Source of the DNA: Paenibacillus pasadenensis
Lineage (GTDB): Bacteria > Bacillota > Bacilli > Paenibacillales > Paenibacillaceae
DNA: 64,000 bases
Direction of reading: 5' to 3'
Assembly (NCBI RefSeq): GCF_023715725.1
Contig: NZ_JAMBOT010000001.1
Span: forward strand, 372,001-436,000
Positions 1-8,591 of this stretch are shown piece after piece. The notes beneath the pieces were generated by a model. It ran no database searches, was not told the origin of the DNA, and saw only the letters and a list, made by a program, of their open reading frames with translations. The translations under genes were made by a program, and so were the position numbers. Position 1 is the first letter of the stretch. Every line of letters begins with the position of its first letter.

Positions 1-613
1 GGCTGAAGCTTGCCTCCTGAAGCAACTCCGGCAGACGATGGATATTATGCGTTCCGAAGATCAAATCAACAAAACCATGCTTTTGCATAATGCGGCTGAC
101 GACTGATTCCTCCTGCGACATGCAGCCGCAAACGCCGAGCATGAGGCCCGGCCGCTCCGTTTTGAGCGTTTTCAGATGGCCGAGCTCGCCGAACACTTTG
201 TCCTCCGCATTCTCGCGGATGGCGCATGTGTTGAGCAGAATAATATCGGATTGGTTGTAATCGTCCGTCGGCGAGTAACCCATCGCTTCGAACATGCCCC
301 GCATAACCTCTGTGTCATGCTCGTTCATCTGGCAGCCGTACGTGCGGATCGTATAAAACTTGCCGCGCCCGAACTCCGCCATATTTTCCGGGATGCCGAA
401 GTCTCTAAGAACCTCAATTTCGGCTTTGCCGCGCTTTTTCTCGTCCCGGTAGGAAGGGGCGCTGTTCACCTGAATGTTTCGCCCGTTGATGCGGTATGTG
501 GTCTTTCCTTCTTCTTCGCGGATAACTTTTGCATTTGAAAAATCAAAATACTTGGAGTAGTCCTTCGCCGCCGTTTCGGCCTTGCCCGGCACATTGGCGT
601 TGTCCTTGCCCAT
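1..613 (-). CDS. miaB: MiaB, tRNA (N6-isopentenyl adenosine-37-C2) methylthiotransferase, N-terminal part
   Basis: Radical-SAM methylthiotransferase that adds a methylthio group to i6A37 of tRNAs reading UNN codons. Only the first 204 codons are present; the gene runs off the left edge. The frame gives the UPF0004 domain with its cluster-binding cysteines in [22 protein letters not shown] and [10 protein letters not shown]. The radical-SAM and TRAM domains lie outside the window. The ATG at 613 is chosen because AAGGGGG sits 8 nt upstream. About the first 70 residues are a variable lysine- and glutamate-rich extension, as is common in Firmicute MiaB. Confidence 0.95.
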   Translation of the reverse strand, partial: MGKDNANVPGKAETAAKDYSKYFDFSNAKVIREEEGKTTYRINGRNIQVNSAPSYRDEKKRGKAEIEVLRDFGIPENMAEFGRGKFYTIRTYGCQMNEHDTEVMRGMFEAMGYSPTDDYNQSDIILLNTCAIRENAEDKVFGELGHLKTLKTERPGLMLGVCGCMSQEESVVSRIMQKHGFVDLIFGTHNIHRLPELLQEASFS

Positions 614-753
614 GCTGCTGTCCCCCTTCTGCAAACTGAACCTGTCCTTTCCATTATAACCCGGGCGAAATAAAGTTTCATCCTGCAAGGAGCTCCGCCG
701 TTGAAGCACCCGCCTGCGTCTACTCTCCGGCAATCCCGGCCAATCCGATTCCT

Positions 754-1269
754 CTATCGCAAGCCGCGGCTCATGGACAGAAACGGCGTCAGCGGCACCT
801 TGCGTCCGCTCCGCTCTTCATACAGCCAGCCGTCCCGCACATGGTCCACATAAAGCACGCCGTCCAGATGATCCATCTCATGCTGAATACAGCGGGCCAA
901 ATACCCTTGAGCCACCAGCTCCACCGTTTCACCCGCCCGGTTCAGCGTGCGGACGCGCAGCTCGGCAGCCCGTTTTACATGTCCGAAGTAACCTGGCAGG
1001 CTGAGACAGCCCTCGCGGCCCTCTTGCTGACCGGAAGCATGCAGCAATTGGGGATTGATCAGCTCAATGAGCCCTTCGCCGCAGTCCATCACAATGAGCC
1101 GACGCAGCAGCCCGATCTGCGGTGCCGCCAGCCCCGCGCGCCCTTCTTTGGCATAAAGCGTATCCTTCAAATCATCTAAGTATTTATGCGTTCTCGGGTC
1201 GGCCGGATCAGCGTCCCGGCACCGGCTTCTGAGCGAACTGTCGCCAAACGGCAAAATTTCGCGTATCAT
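754..1269 (-). CDS. def: Peptide deformylase
   Basis: Cytoplasmic metalloenzyme that removes the formyl group from the initiator methionine of new proteins. At 171 residues it has the normal length and all three family motifs in order: GLAAPQIG near residue 46, EGCLSLPG (metal-ligand Cys) near 85 and QHEMDHLDG (two His ligands and the catalytic Glu) near 128. It follows no obvious partner gene, lying about 140 bp downstream (leftward) transcriptionally isolated between gntK and miaB. A GGAGCG box precedes the ATG. The C-terminal extension after HEMDH is short, closer to type 1 enzymes, so the precise subtype is not settled. Confidence 0.95.
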   Translation of the reverse strand: MIREILPFGDSSLRSRCRDADPADPRTHKYLDDLKDTLYAKEGRAGLAAPQIGLLRRLIVMDCGEGLIELINPQLLHASGQQEGREGCLSLPGYFGHVKRAAELRVRTLNRAGETVELVAQGYLARCIQHEMDHLDGVLYVDHVRDGWLYEERSGRKVPLTPFLSMSRGLR

Positions 1270-1395
1270 CGCTTCACGCTCCCTCTGCTTGTTTGCCCGG
1301 CTTATGCCGCCATAGCTCTCCAGGTATGCTTCTGCTGCTTCAGCAGCGCGCTAATTTAGAAAATACTAACATATACCCGGCTTGGCTGAACATAC

Positions 1396-1430
1396 AAAAA
1401 GACGATACAGAGCCAATGCTCCATACCGTC
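1396..1430 (-). terminator. Rho-independent terminator after the gluconokinase gene
   Basis: Read leftward, GACGGTATGGAGC pairs imperfectly with GCTCTGTATCGTC around an ATTG loop and is followed by TTTTTG. It lies 39 bp past the gntK stop. Confidence 0.75.
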
Positions 1431-1468
1431 CCGATTACCTGACCGCTTCAGACAGCGGTTAAGCTCAA

Positions 1469-3007
1469 CTACACCCACTTGTTTTGAAAATCAGCGATGC
1501 TCTTGTACTCCGGCTCCAGCAGCCGGGAAATCCGGATATAGATTCGGGTGATTTCTGCGTAAATTTCCGTATTTTCCGCTATTGGCTCATGGCGGTACGT
1601 ACTGCCGATCATCCCGGCGGCTACGTCGAGAGAGTCGGCCTCGCCGATCGCGTTCAGGCCAAGTATTGCTGCTCCAAGGCAAGAGCTTTCCACACTTTCC
1701 GGCACATGGACCTCCTGGCTGAAAATATCCGCCATCATTTGGCGCCACAGCTCGGAACGGGCGAAGCCGCCCGTCGCCTGGATTTTGCCGGGTTGGCCGA
1801 TCAGCTCCTGCAGCGCTAAAAATACCGTGTACAAATTAAGAATAACGCCTTCCATCGCGGAGCGGATCAGATGCTCCTTTTTATGATGCAGTCCCAGCCC
1901 AAAGTAAGAGCCGCGGGCATTGGAATCCCACAGCGGCGCTCTCTCACCTGCCATGTACGGATGAAAAATAAGGCCGTCCGAGCCGGGCCGCACCTGCGCC
2001 GCAATTTCCGTCAGCACATCATACGGATCGCGGCCTTCGCTGAGCGCCGTTTCCTTTTCCAGCGTGGCAATCTGATCCCGCACCCAGCGGAAAATCATGC
2101 CGCCGTTGTTAACCGGTCCGCCGATAACCCATTTGTCCTCAGTCAGCACATAACAGAAAATGCGGCCCTTCGGATCAACGCGCGGCCGGTCCGTCACGGT
2201 GCGAATCGCCCCGCTCGTCCCGATTGTCACTGCTACAACGCCCGGCTCAATGGCATTAACGCCGAGATTGGACAGGACGCCGTCGTTCGCTCCAACGACA
2301 AAAGGAACATCGTCCGGCAAGCCCAAACGCTCCGCCTGCTCCTTGTCTAGTCCGGTCATGACGTGGCGTGTAGAAACGAGCCGCGACAGCCTGTCCGCCG
2401 TAATGCCCGCTACCTGCAGGGCGCCCTCGTCCCACTCCAGCTCATGAATGTTGAACAGTCCGGTCGCCGAAGCGATGGAATGGTCCACAACATACTCCCT
2501 GAAGAGCTTATGGAACACATATTCCTTAATCGAGATAAACTTGGATGCCTGGCGGAAAATATCGTTTTGCTCCTGGCGCAGCCAGAGCAGCTTGCAAAGC
2601 GGCGACATCGGATGGATCGGCGTGCCGGTCCGCATATAAATCTCATGGCCGTTATGCTCGCGCTTGATGATTTCAGCCCAGCGGGCGCTGCGGCTGTCCG
2701 CCCAGGTGATACACGGCGTCAGCGGATGGCCGCTGCCGTCAACCGCAATCAGGCTGTGCATTGCGGCGCTAAATGAGACAAGTTTGATATCCGCTCCGTC
2801 CGCCTCACTAGCCCGAATCACTTCCCGGATCGTTTCGGTTACAGCTGCGAAAATCTCCTCCGGATTCTGTTCCGCCGTGTCCGGGGTAGGCGAGTGCAGC
2901 GGATATTCCACATGATGCATCGCCTTCACTTTGCCGTCCAGCGTAAACAGGACGGACTTGGTGCTTGTCGTTCCGATATCGGTACCGATCATGTAGCCTT
3001 GACTCAC
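1469..3007 (-). CDS. gntK: Gluconokinase, FGGY carbohydrate kinase family
   Basis: Predicted ATP-dependent phosphorylation of gluconate to 6-phosphogluconate, feeding the pentose phosphate pathway. The 512-residue protein has the FGGY phosphate-1 loop GTDIGTTSTKSVLF at the N terminus, the substrate-side motif SFSAAMHSL and WADSR near residue 105, GANDGVLSNLG near 245, and the adenosine-side TGGFARSELW near 420. Length and motifs fit gluconokinase; a xylulokinase or other FGGY kinase remains possible. A GTG start at 3007 is preferred over TTG at 3013 because GAGGGGG lies 7 nt before the GTG. No gluconate permease or GntR regulator is adjacent, so it is a stand-alone unit with its own terminator. 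Confidence 0.85.
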   Translation of the reverse strand: MSQGYMIGTDIGTTSTKSVLFTLDGKVKAMHHVEYPLHSPTPDTAEQNPEEIFAAVTETIREVIRASEADGADIKLVSFSAAMHSLIAVDGSGHPLTPCITWADSRSARWAEIIKREHNGHEIYMRTGTPIHPMSPLCKLLWLRQEQNDIFRQASKFISIKEYVFHKLFREYVVDHSIASATGLFNIHELEWDEGALQVAGITADRLSRLVSTRHVMTGLDKEQAERLGLPDDVPFVVGANDGVLSNLGVNAIEPGVVAVTIGTSGAIRTVTDRPRVDPKGRIFCYVLTEDKWVIGGPVNNGGMIFRWVRDQIATLEKETALSEGRDPYDVLTEIAAQVRPGSDGLIFHPYMAGERAPLWDSNARGSYFGLGLHHKKEHLIRSAMEGVILNLYTVFLALQELIGQPGKIQATGGFARSELWRQMMADIFSQEVHVPESVESSCLGAAILGLNAIGEADSLDVAAGMIGSTYRHEPIAENTEIYAEITRIYIRISRLLEPEYKSIADFQNKWV

Positions 3008-3131
3008 AGGCAAGCCCCCTCTTCCAAAAAACGCAGGGCAGTCGACTCCGCCCCGCCTCTATTTCATTTAAACAGATTCGGGGTCAGATTGAAACCGGCT
3101 TCGATACCGGCCACTTGCGGATTCCAACGCC

Positions 3132-3172
3132 AAAAAAGCGGCCCCAAGCTTGAAAGCTTGAGAGCCGCCTTT
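3132..3172 (-). terminator. Rho-independent terminator of the thiamine-precursor operon
   Basis: Leftward GCGGCTCTCAAGCTT pairs with AAGCTTGGGGCCGC around a 2-nt turn and is followed by TTTTTTGG, 13 bp beyond the tatD-like stop. Confidence 0.85.
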
Positions 3173-3184
3173 TCCGCCTAACTC

Positions 3185-3991
3185 CTATTCCAGCCCGTAA
3201 AACTGGCGCGCATTGTCTGCCAGCGCAGCTGCCGTCTCCTGCTCGCCAAGCCCGCGCAGCCGGGCAATTTCCTGTATCGAGCTCCGCATCATAAGCGGAT
3301 GTGTAGCCTGACCGGCAAAAGGGCCTTCAAACGGCCATGGGCCGTCCGTTTCGGTCATCAGCTGCTCTAGCGGATAATGAGCCGCAAGCTCCTGAATTTC
3401 CGGCTCGTACAGCACATCCGGCGTCAACGAAATCATGTATCCCGCTTCCGCCAGCAGCCGCGTCGTTTCCGCATCGCCTTTATACCAATGGAAATGCGCC
3501 CGCTTCACTCCGAACTCCCGCAGCACGGCCGCTGCCTTCGACGCGTCCTCATATACGGCATGCAAAATGAGCGGGCGATCCAGCTCGGCGGCCAGCGATG
3601 CGAATTGGCGCAAAATCTGCACATATCCGCTCTCGTCAAAGGTTTCTCCCGCCGCCTCCAGCTCGGTCCTCGTATAGTAGGGCAGGCCGACCTCTCCGAC
3701 CGCAAAAGCCTCGCCCGCCGCATGGCGCTCCCGAATCCAGCCGATCAGCGCCTCCAGCTCGTCCGGCTCAGCTAGCGGCTGCTCCGGATGCCAGCCGTAG
3801 GCGGGCAGCACAAATCCGGGGTATTCCAGCGCAAGCTCCCGCGTCCGCTCGCAGGAGGCCATATCCATCGAAACGGCTACGATAGCTTCAACGCCGCCTT
3901 GCCGCGCTTCCTCCAGCATGGCGTCTCTTTCCGACTTCGGGTATTTTTCCAGATGAATATGCGTCTCGATGAGCCCGTTATCCATGTTCAT
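3185..3991 (-). CDS. TatD-family metal-dependent hydrolase at the end of the thiamine-precursor operon
   Basis: Binuclear-metal amidohydrolase fold, 268 residues. Metal and active-site motifs are visible in order: ETHIHLEKY near residue 9, VGEVGLPYY near 98, LILHAVYEDA near 141, RAHFHWYKG near 165 and MTETDGPWPF near 213. TatD proteins are usually DNases or RNases, but this one is the last gene of a TPP-riboswitch operon, 87 bp behind the ATPase with no terminator between. A role in hydrolysing an imported pyrimidine is therefore an attractive inference. Its sequence is not a close match to housekeeping TatD (for example HIH followed by LEKY), which supports a specialised subfamily. Either ATG, at 3991 or two codons later, could be used. 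Confidence 0.8.
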   Translation of the reverse strand: MNMDNGLIETHIHLEKYPKSERDAMLEEARQGGVEAIVAVSMDMASCERTRELALEYPGFVLPAYGWHPEQPLAEPDELEALIGWIRERHAAGEAFAVGEVGLPYYTRTELEAAGETFDESGYVQILRQFASLAAELDRPLILHAVYEDASKAAAVLREFGVKRAHFHWYKGDAETTRLLAEAGYMISLTPDVLYEPEIQELAAHYPLEQLMTETDGPWPFEGPFAGQATHPLMMRSSIQEIARLRGLGEQETAAALADNARQFYGLE

Positions 3992-4078
3992 TCCCGCTTC
4001 CTGTCCAATGTTGGTTTAATGCGTTCCAGCTCCAGTCCCGGCTCCAGCCGTTGCGCCCAGGCTCGTCCATCCAGACTG

Positions 4079-4846
4079 CTATACCGATTTCTCCAAGCTG
4101 CGCAGCGCCGCATACAGCTCCGCCTTTAGCTCGCCAAAACGCGGCTCGCTCCACAGCTTCTCGCTGCGGGGACGCGGAAACGTCACTTGCAGCTCCCGGA
4201 CGACAACCGCCGGGGAGGCCGACAGCACGACAATCCGGTCAGAGAGCATCAGCGCCTCCTCTATCGAGTGCGTAACAAACAGCACCGAGCGGCGGTCCTG
4301 CTCCCATAGCGACAGCAGCCACTGCTGCATTTCCTGACGCGTCAATGCGTCTAACGCGCCGAACGGCTCGTCCAGCAGCATAAGAGGCTGCGGTGAAAGC
4401 AGCGCCCGCAAAAATGAGATGCGCTGCTGCATGCCGCCCGACAGCACATGCGGATAGGCGCGCGCATAACGCTCCAGACCGAGCCGCTGCAGCCCTTCAA
4501 CGGCAAGCTCCCGCGCCTCCGGTTTGCTCCGGCCCGAGATGCGCAAAGCCAGCTCAATGTTGCCCTGCACGGTGCGCCAAGGGAGCAGCGCCGCCTGCTG
4601 CGGCATGTAGGCAGCCGGTCCGGGCTTGCTGCCCGCCGGCTCACCGCCAATGCGGATTTCACCCGCATCCGGCTGCTCCAGACCGCCAACCAAGCCTAGC
4701 AGCGTCGATTTGCCGCTGCCGGACGGGCCAAGCAGCGAGACGAATTCGCCCTGGCCGACCGACAGATTAACGCCGCCAAGCACTTCTATGACGCCTGATC
4801 CCTGCGGGAACGACTTGCGCAAACCCGTTATTTCCAGTACGCTCAT
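4079..4846 (-). CDS. thiZ: ABC transporter ATP-binding protein, hydroxymethylpyrimidine-type uptake
   Basis: Cytoplasmic ATPase powering import of a thiamine pyrimidine precursor. The 255 residues show Walker A GPSGSGKSTLL near residue 41, the Q-loop region MPQQAALLPW, the signature LSGGMQQR near 139, Walker B LMLLDEPFGALD and the switch FVTHSIEEA. This is the nitrate/taurine/NMT1 class of ATPase that pairs with NMT1-type binding proteins. Its ATG overlaps the permease stop by 4 bp, implying translational coupling. The thiamine role rests on the upstream TPP riboswitch and the ThiY-like binding protein. Confidence 0.85.
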   Translation of the reverse strand: MSVLEITGLRKSFPQGSGVIEVLGGVNLSVGQGEFVSLLGPSGSGKSTLLGLVGGLEQPDAGEIRIGGEPAGSKPGPAAYMPQQAALLPWRTVQGNIELALRISGRSKPEARELAVEGLQRLGLERYARAYPHVLSGGMQQRISFLRALLSPQPLMLLDEPFGALDALTRQEMQQWLLSLWEQDRRSVLFVTHSIEEALMLSDRIVVLSASPAVVVRELQVTFPRPRSEKLWSEPRFGELKAELYAALRSLEKSV

Positions 4847-5652
4847 GCCGCTCCCTCCTTCCTTGGCCGCCAGCGCAGCGCCAGCCGTTCCGTGCCGCTT
4901 ACTGCCGCAAACAGCAGCAGGCTGAGCAGCACAACGATTACGACGCCGGCGAATACAAGCGAGGTTTTAAACCCTTTGGACGACAGCAGGATAAAAATTC
5001 CGATGCCTTTATCCGAGCCGATCCATTCCGCCACGACAGCGCTCGTAACGCTGTACGAAGCCGCGAGCTTCAGGCCGGAAAACAGATGTGTAACTGAGCC
5101 GGGCAGCTCCAGGCTCACGAACCTCCTCCAGCGTCCCGCGCCGATCATCCGCAAATACCGGTCCAGAGCGGGATCGCTGCCGCCCAAGCCTCCCAGCATA
5201 GCGATACACACCGGAAAAAAACAGACAAGCATAACGAGCAGCAGCTTGGGCAGCAGTCCGAAGCCGAGCATGACAACAAGCAGCGGCCCCAGCGCGATGA
5301 GCGGCACATTTTGCGACAGCAGCAGCAGCGGATACACGCCGGAGCGAAGCACCGGCAGCAGATGCAGCAAAGCGGCGAGCGCAAAGCCCGCCGCCGTTCC
5401 TCCCGCAAAGCCGAGCAGCGTCAGCCGCAGCGTCGCCAGTGTATGCCCGGCCAAGCGCTCCCGCGCCTCCCAGGCGTCCAGCATGATTCGGCTTGGAGCC
5501 GGCAGCAGCCAAGGCTCCACGTTCCACAGCCTCACCGCCGCCTCCCAAATGAGCAACAGCAACGCCAAGACAAGCAGAGGGGGCCAGACGGCCCGCATGC
5601 TCGCCAACCCGGCTCCTTGGCGGAACGCCGGATTTATGCGTTTACTTTCCAT
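4843..5652 (-). CDS. thiX: ABC transporter permease, hydroxymethylpyrimidine-type uptake
   Basis: Integral membrane subunit, 269 residues, with about six hydrophobic segments starting at VWPPLLVLALLLLIWEAAV (residues 22-40). The cytoplasmic coupling loop reads RYLRMIGAGRWRRF around residue 165, typical of NMT1/SsuC-type permeases. It overlaps the preceding thiamine-binding gene by 11 bp and the ATPase gene by 4 bp, so all three are probably translated as a coupled unit. The start at 5652 has only a weak ribosome binding site inside the upstream gene, as expected for coupling. Confidence 0.85.
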   Translation of the reverse strand: MESKRINPAFRQGAGLASMRAVWPPLLVLALLLLIWEAAVRLWNVEPWLLPAPSRIMLDAWEARERLAGHTLATLRLTLLGFAGGTAAGFALAALLHLLPVLRSGVYPLLLLSQNVPLIALGPLLVVMLGFGLLPKLLLVMLVCFFPVCIAMLGGLGGSDPALDRYLRMIGAGRWRRFVSLELPGSVTHLFSGLKLAASYSVTSAVVAEWIGSDKGIGIFILLSSKGFKTSLVFAGVVIVVLLSLLLFAAVSGTERLALRWRPRKEGAA

Positions 5653-5944
5653 CCGGGTATTTTTCCAGCAGGCGATCCATCGAAGCGCCGTGAACCGGAT
5701 TGTAATAAATCTTCACTTGGGAAATAACCGAGGCGCAGCCCATTTCCGCCATGGCCTCGCTCATACGCGCCACAACAGCAAGCAGCCCTTGCAGCTCGCC
5801 CTCCATCGTCGTTTCCAGCGGCGCCACCCGATAAGGGAAGCCCGACTCTTTAATAATCTCGATTGCACGGTCCACGTACGGCAGGACGCTTTCTCCTCCC
5901 GGCGTGCTCGGCAATATTTGAATGCTTACTAGCGCGTTTGCCAT
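5642..5944 (-). CDS. MTH1187-family thiamine-binding protein
   Basis: Small 100-residue ferredoxin-like protein of the MTH1187/YkoF group, whose members bind thiamine or its pyrimidine. Recognisable features are the N-terminal MANALVSIQILP strand, PYVDRAIEIIKESG, and the core PLETTMEGELQGLLAVV followed by ISQVKIYY. It has no signal peptide and should act in the cytoplasm. AGGAG lies 8 nt before the ATG. Sitting between the binding protein and permease genes, it may deliver, buffer or sense imported substrate; the exact role in this operon is inference. Confidence 0.85.
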   Translation of the reverse strand: MANALVSIQILPSTPGGESVLPYVDRAIEIIKESGFPYRVAPLETTMEGELQGLLAVVARMSEAMAEMGCASVISQVKIYYNPVHGASMDRLLEKYPDGK

Positions 5945-5971
5945 AACGGTTTCTCCTCTCTCGTCCCGGTG

Positions 5972-7024
5972 TTACTTCTGCGGCAGATAATCGTTCGTAA
6001 ACGCCTTCGCCAAATCCGGCTTGGACTCAAGCAGCTTGTGCTCGAACATCCAGTCGGCGTAATTGTTCCACACTTCCGCCTTCTGCTCGCCCCAGCGCGG
6101 CGCATCATCCTGGTATTTTGGGCTCAGCCACTTTTGGCTGGCTCTCACGAGCTCGGGGTCCAGATCCGGAACGGCCTTGATCAGCACTTCAGCTGCATCT
6201 TCGGGGTTATCAATCGCATACTGGTACCCTTCCGCAGCTCCGGCTACAAATGCCTTCACCAGCTCCGGCTTCTCCGCAATCATCGTTTCGTTCGTCTGCA
6301 GGAGCGGCGTGTAATAGTCCAGCTTGTCGCTAAAATCGGTCAAATACACCATATTCAGCTTTTCGCCGCGCAGCTCGGCTTCAACGCCTGTCCACGCGTA
6401 ATAGATCCAGGCAAAATCAATATCGCGTTTCACCGCCGTGAAAAAGTCCGAGTTCCCCAAGTTAACGATTTTCACTTTGTTTACATCCGCACCCTGCTCC
6501 TGCATGAGCGAGCTGATTACTTCCTGCTCCACCGGTGCTCCCCAGCCGCCGTATGTTTTTCCCTCAAAATCCTTCGGAGATTTGATTCCCTTTGCCTCCG
6601 GCGACGCAAAACCCGACGTATTGTGCTGGATGATTGCCGCCAGCGAAACGAGCGGCAGCCCCTGCGTGCGCGCCGTCGTCAGGCTTTCCTGATAACCGAC
6701 GCCGAATTCAATTTCTCCCTTAGCCACGAGCGTATCTGCGGCCGTCCCCTCCGGCGGCTGCACGATTTCTACGTCAAGGCCGTGATTTTTGAAATACCCT
6801 TTATCCCGCGCCACGTACAGACCCGTATGGTTCGTGTTTGGCGTCCAGTCCAGCACAACCTTGATTTTCTGGAGCGGAGCTTCGCTTGCGGCAGGCTGCT
6901 CATTCGCCGCATTGCCGGCTCCTCCCGTGTTGCCTGCCTCGTTGCCGCCGCAGCCCGCCAATCCAAGCGTCAGCGCCAGTGTCAGCAAACCTCCCGCTTT
7001 CATCCAGTTGTTTCTTTTCCCCAT
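5972..7024 (-). CDS. thiY: ThiY-like substrate-binding lipoprotein, NMT1/THI5 family
   Basis: Extracellular lipoprotein that captures a thiamine pyrimidine precursor for the ThiX/ThiZ transporter. After a signal with lipobox LAGC (near residue 22) comes the NMT1 core beginning IKVVLDWTPNTNHTGLYVARDKGYF, the family hallmark, then VQPPEGTAADTLVAKGEIEFGVGYQ and later YGGWGAPVEQEV. The ATG at 7024 is preferred to the longer open frame because AGGGGAAAG precedes it and the signal peptide then starts correctly; 350 residues is normal. It is the first gene after the TPP riboswitch. Formylaminopyrimidine or HMP are the likely ligands. Confidence 0.9.
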   Translation of the reverse strand: MGKRNNWMKAGGLLTLALTLGLAGCGGNEAGNTGGAGNAANEQPAASEAPLQKIKVVLDWTPNTNHTGLYVARDKGYFKNHGLDVEIVQPPEGTAADTLVAKGEIEFGVGYQESLTTARTQGLPLVSLAAIIQHNTSGFASPEAKGIKSPKDFEGKTYGGWGAPVEQEVISSLMQEQGADVNKVKIVNLGNSDFFTAVKRDIDFAWIYYAWTGVEAELRGEKLNMVYLTDFSDKLDYYTPLLQTNETMIAEKPELVKAFVAGAAEGYQYAIDNPEDAAEVLIKAVPDLDPELVRASQKWLSPKYQDDAPRWGEQKAEVWNNYADWMFEHKLLESKPDLAKAFTNDYLPQK

Positions 7025-7091
7025 GTCTTTCCCCTGCTTTCTTCTATGTACCGCTATAGTCTGAGAAACTAGCTCACGCACGATCCCACGC

Positions 7092-7122
7092 AAAAAAGAC
7101 GTCTCCTCGAGGAAGACGTCTT
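7092..7122 (-). terminator. Riboswitch-controlled intrinsic terminator
   Basis: Leftward AAGACGTCTTCCTCG pairs with the following GAGGAGACGTCTT and ends in TTTTTT. It lies between the TPP aptamer and the thiY start, so it is the probable expression platform: TPP binding would favour termination. Confidence 0.9.
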
Positions 7123-7177
7123 GATGAGATCACAGGTCGCTCTGCGGCCAACCCGGTACGGGCGGCGGCATGATACG

Positions 7178-7278
7178 GCTGCATACGGTTCCTACGCTGG
7201 CATTATCCAGATCAGGTTTACGGGTCGGGATGCTTCTCCCCTCTCAGCCGGCGTTCGCCAGCTCCCCAGCTATGCGGT
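7178..7278 (-). promoter_or_regulatory. TPP (thiamine pyrophosphate) riboswitch aptamer
   Basis: Read leftward the region contains the conserved TPP core: GCTGGGGAGC, then GGCTGAGAGGGG, then ACCCGT and the invariant block CCTGATCTGGATAATGCC followed by AGCGTAGGAA. The outer helix closes with GCATA/TATGC. It lies about 150 bp upstream of thiY and directly upstream of a terminator hairpin, giving a classic transcriptional OFF switch for thiamine-precursor uptake. Confidence 0.95.
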
Positions 7279-7291
7279 TGTCAATAGTGCC

Positions 7292-7319
7292 ATTATAACA
7301 GAGGAGGCGCTATTTGCAA
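7292..7319 (-). promoter_or_regulatory. SigA-type promoter of the TPP-regulated operon
   Basis: Leftward TTGCAA (7319-7314), a 16-bp spacer and a perfect TATAAT (7297-7292). The predicted start point falls at about 7285, just before the aptamer. Confidence 0.8.
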
Positions 7320-7358
7320 CGGGTTGCTGTCGATCTTTGGCGAAAGCGGCTGGTTTTG

Positions 7359-8585
7359 TTAGGACTGCGGCTGCGGTTGAGCCTGTGATTGCGGTTGTGA
7401 TTGCGACTGGGACTGCGGCTGGGTTTGCGGCTGGAACTGTGTTTGAGTTGAAGCTTGGGGCTGAGTCGGCGCCTGCGGCCCGCTCGGCTTTTGCCGCTCC
7501 GCCTTTCGCTTAACCCATTTAAACCCGATCAGAAGCATTATTAATGGAATTGCAATGTGGTAGATAGGCGTAAACTTCACCGAGACTTCAAGTCCGGCCC
7601 ATAGATGGAAGGTGTTAGTCGGCTCCATAAAGCTCATGGCATATATAATGGGCCCGTAAATCAAAGCCGCAACCTGCACGGGCACTCCGCAGGCGGAACG
7701 CAGCAGCAGCACAGCCGAGAAATACATGCCGGCGATTTTGATATACAAGCCGATGTATAACAGCAGCGTAACGAGAATATCCAGACGTTCAATAAAATTG
7801 AACAGCCGGATCAGCTCCACCGCCTCCAGCGTAGGGAACGCCTTAATCGATGCCACAGCCGGACCGAGCACCATCATAATGACCGCGTTTACAGCCACCA
7901 GAAAGATGGATACAGCGATATAGGAGCTGTAAGTTGCCACGCCGGCCTTGTTATTACCTGCCGTATACTTCCAGTACACAAGCAGCACGACGACCTGGCT
8001 GAACGGAAAAGACAGCAGGTCGGGGAAAGCGGTTTTCAGCACCGGCTCATAACCGTTTTCCAGCACGGGACGAAGCTGTTTGTAATCAATCAGCCCTGAT
8101 ACAAGCAGCAGAAACATCATCAGCGTGTAGCTTCCCAGCAGCATCGGAAACAAAATTTGCGTAATCCGAAAAAAAGTGAATACCCCTTTGGATACGGTGT
8201 AATAAGCGATTGCGGTAATTAAGAGCATGACGCACCACATCGGCGTTTGCGGCAGCAGCGTACTGCTTGTCAGCTCTCCAAAATCACGCACGTTCCGCAT
8301 CGATTCATAGGCAAGCAGTATGCTGAGACCGAGACCAAGCACCGTGCCTGCAATTTTGCCAAAATGCAGCTTGTACAGGCCTGCGATGTCCTCTTCCGGG
8401 GCTCTGTTTTGCAAGGTCCGGTACACCCATAACATGCCGAATCCGGCAACAGCGGCGAGGCATAGCGCTATCCAGGAATCCTGGCCTGCTTTGATGCCGA
8501 GCTGGAACATAGGCGTGCTTCCGATGCTGAACATGAAGAGAAAAATGGCGAGCTGTCCCGCGCTTATATTCCCTGTTTCCTTCAA
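7359..8585 (-). CDS. Germinant receptor 1 subunit B, GerAB-type endospore germination permease
   Basis: Inner-membrane subunit of a GerA-family germinant receptor, an APC-superfamily-like protein thought to bind the germinant. About ten hydrophobic segments run from QLAIFLFMFSIGSTPMF (residue 11) to IAIPLIMLLIGFKWVK near 360. It begins 6 bp after the C-subunit gene ends, completing an A-C-B operon. The odd feature is a glutamine-, proline- and serine-rich C-terminal tail of about 37 residues (from residue 372), unlike the short tails normal in this family; the A subunit of the same receptor also carries a Gln-rich tail. Confidence 0.9.
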   Translation of the reverse strand: MKETGNISAGQLAIFLFMFSIGSTPMFQLGIKAGQDSWIALCLAAVAGFGMLWVYRTLQNRAPEEDIAGLYKLHFGKIAGTVLGLGLSILLAYESMRNVRDFGELTSSTLLPQTPMWCVMLLITAIAYYTVSKGVFTFFRITQILFPMLLGSYTLMMFLLLVSGLIDYKQLRPVLENGYEPVLKTAFPDLLSFPFSQVVVLLVYWKYTAGNNKAGVATYSSYIAVSIFLVAVNAVIMMVLGPAVASIKAFPTLEAVELIRLFNFIERLDILVTLLLYIGLYIKIAGMYFSAVLLLRSACGVPVQVAALIYGPIIYAMSFMEPTNTFHLWAGLEVSVKFTPIYHIAIPLIMLLIGFKWVKRKAERQKPSGPQAPTQPQASTQTQFQPQTQPQSQSQSQPQSQAQPQPQS

Positions 8586-8591
8586 ACCGGA

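Noticed and set aside
5969..7072. 367-residue + strand open frame
   Set aside because: Antisense to thiY; composition typical of a shadow frame.
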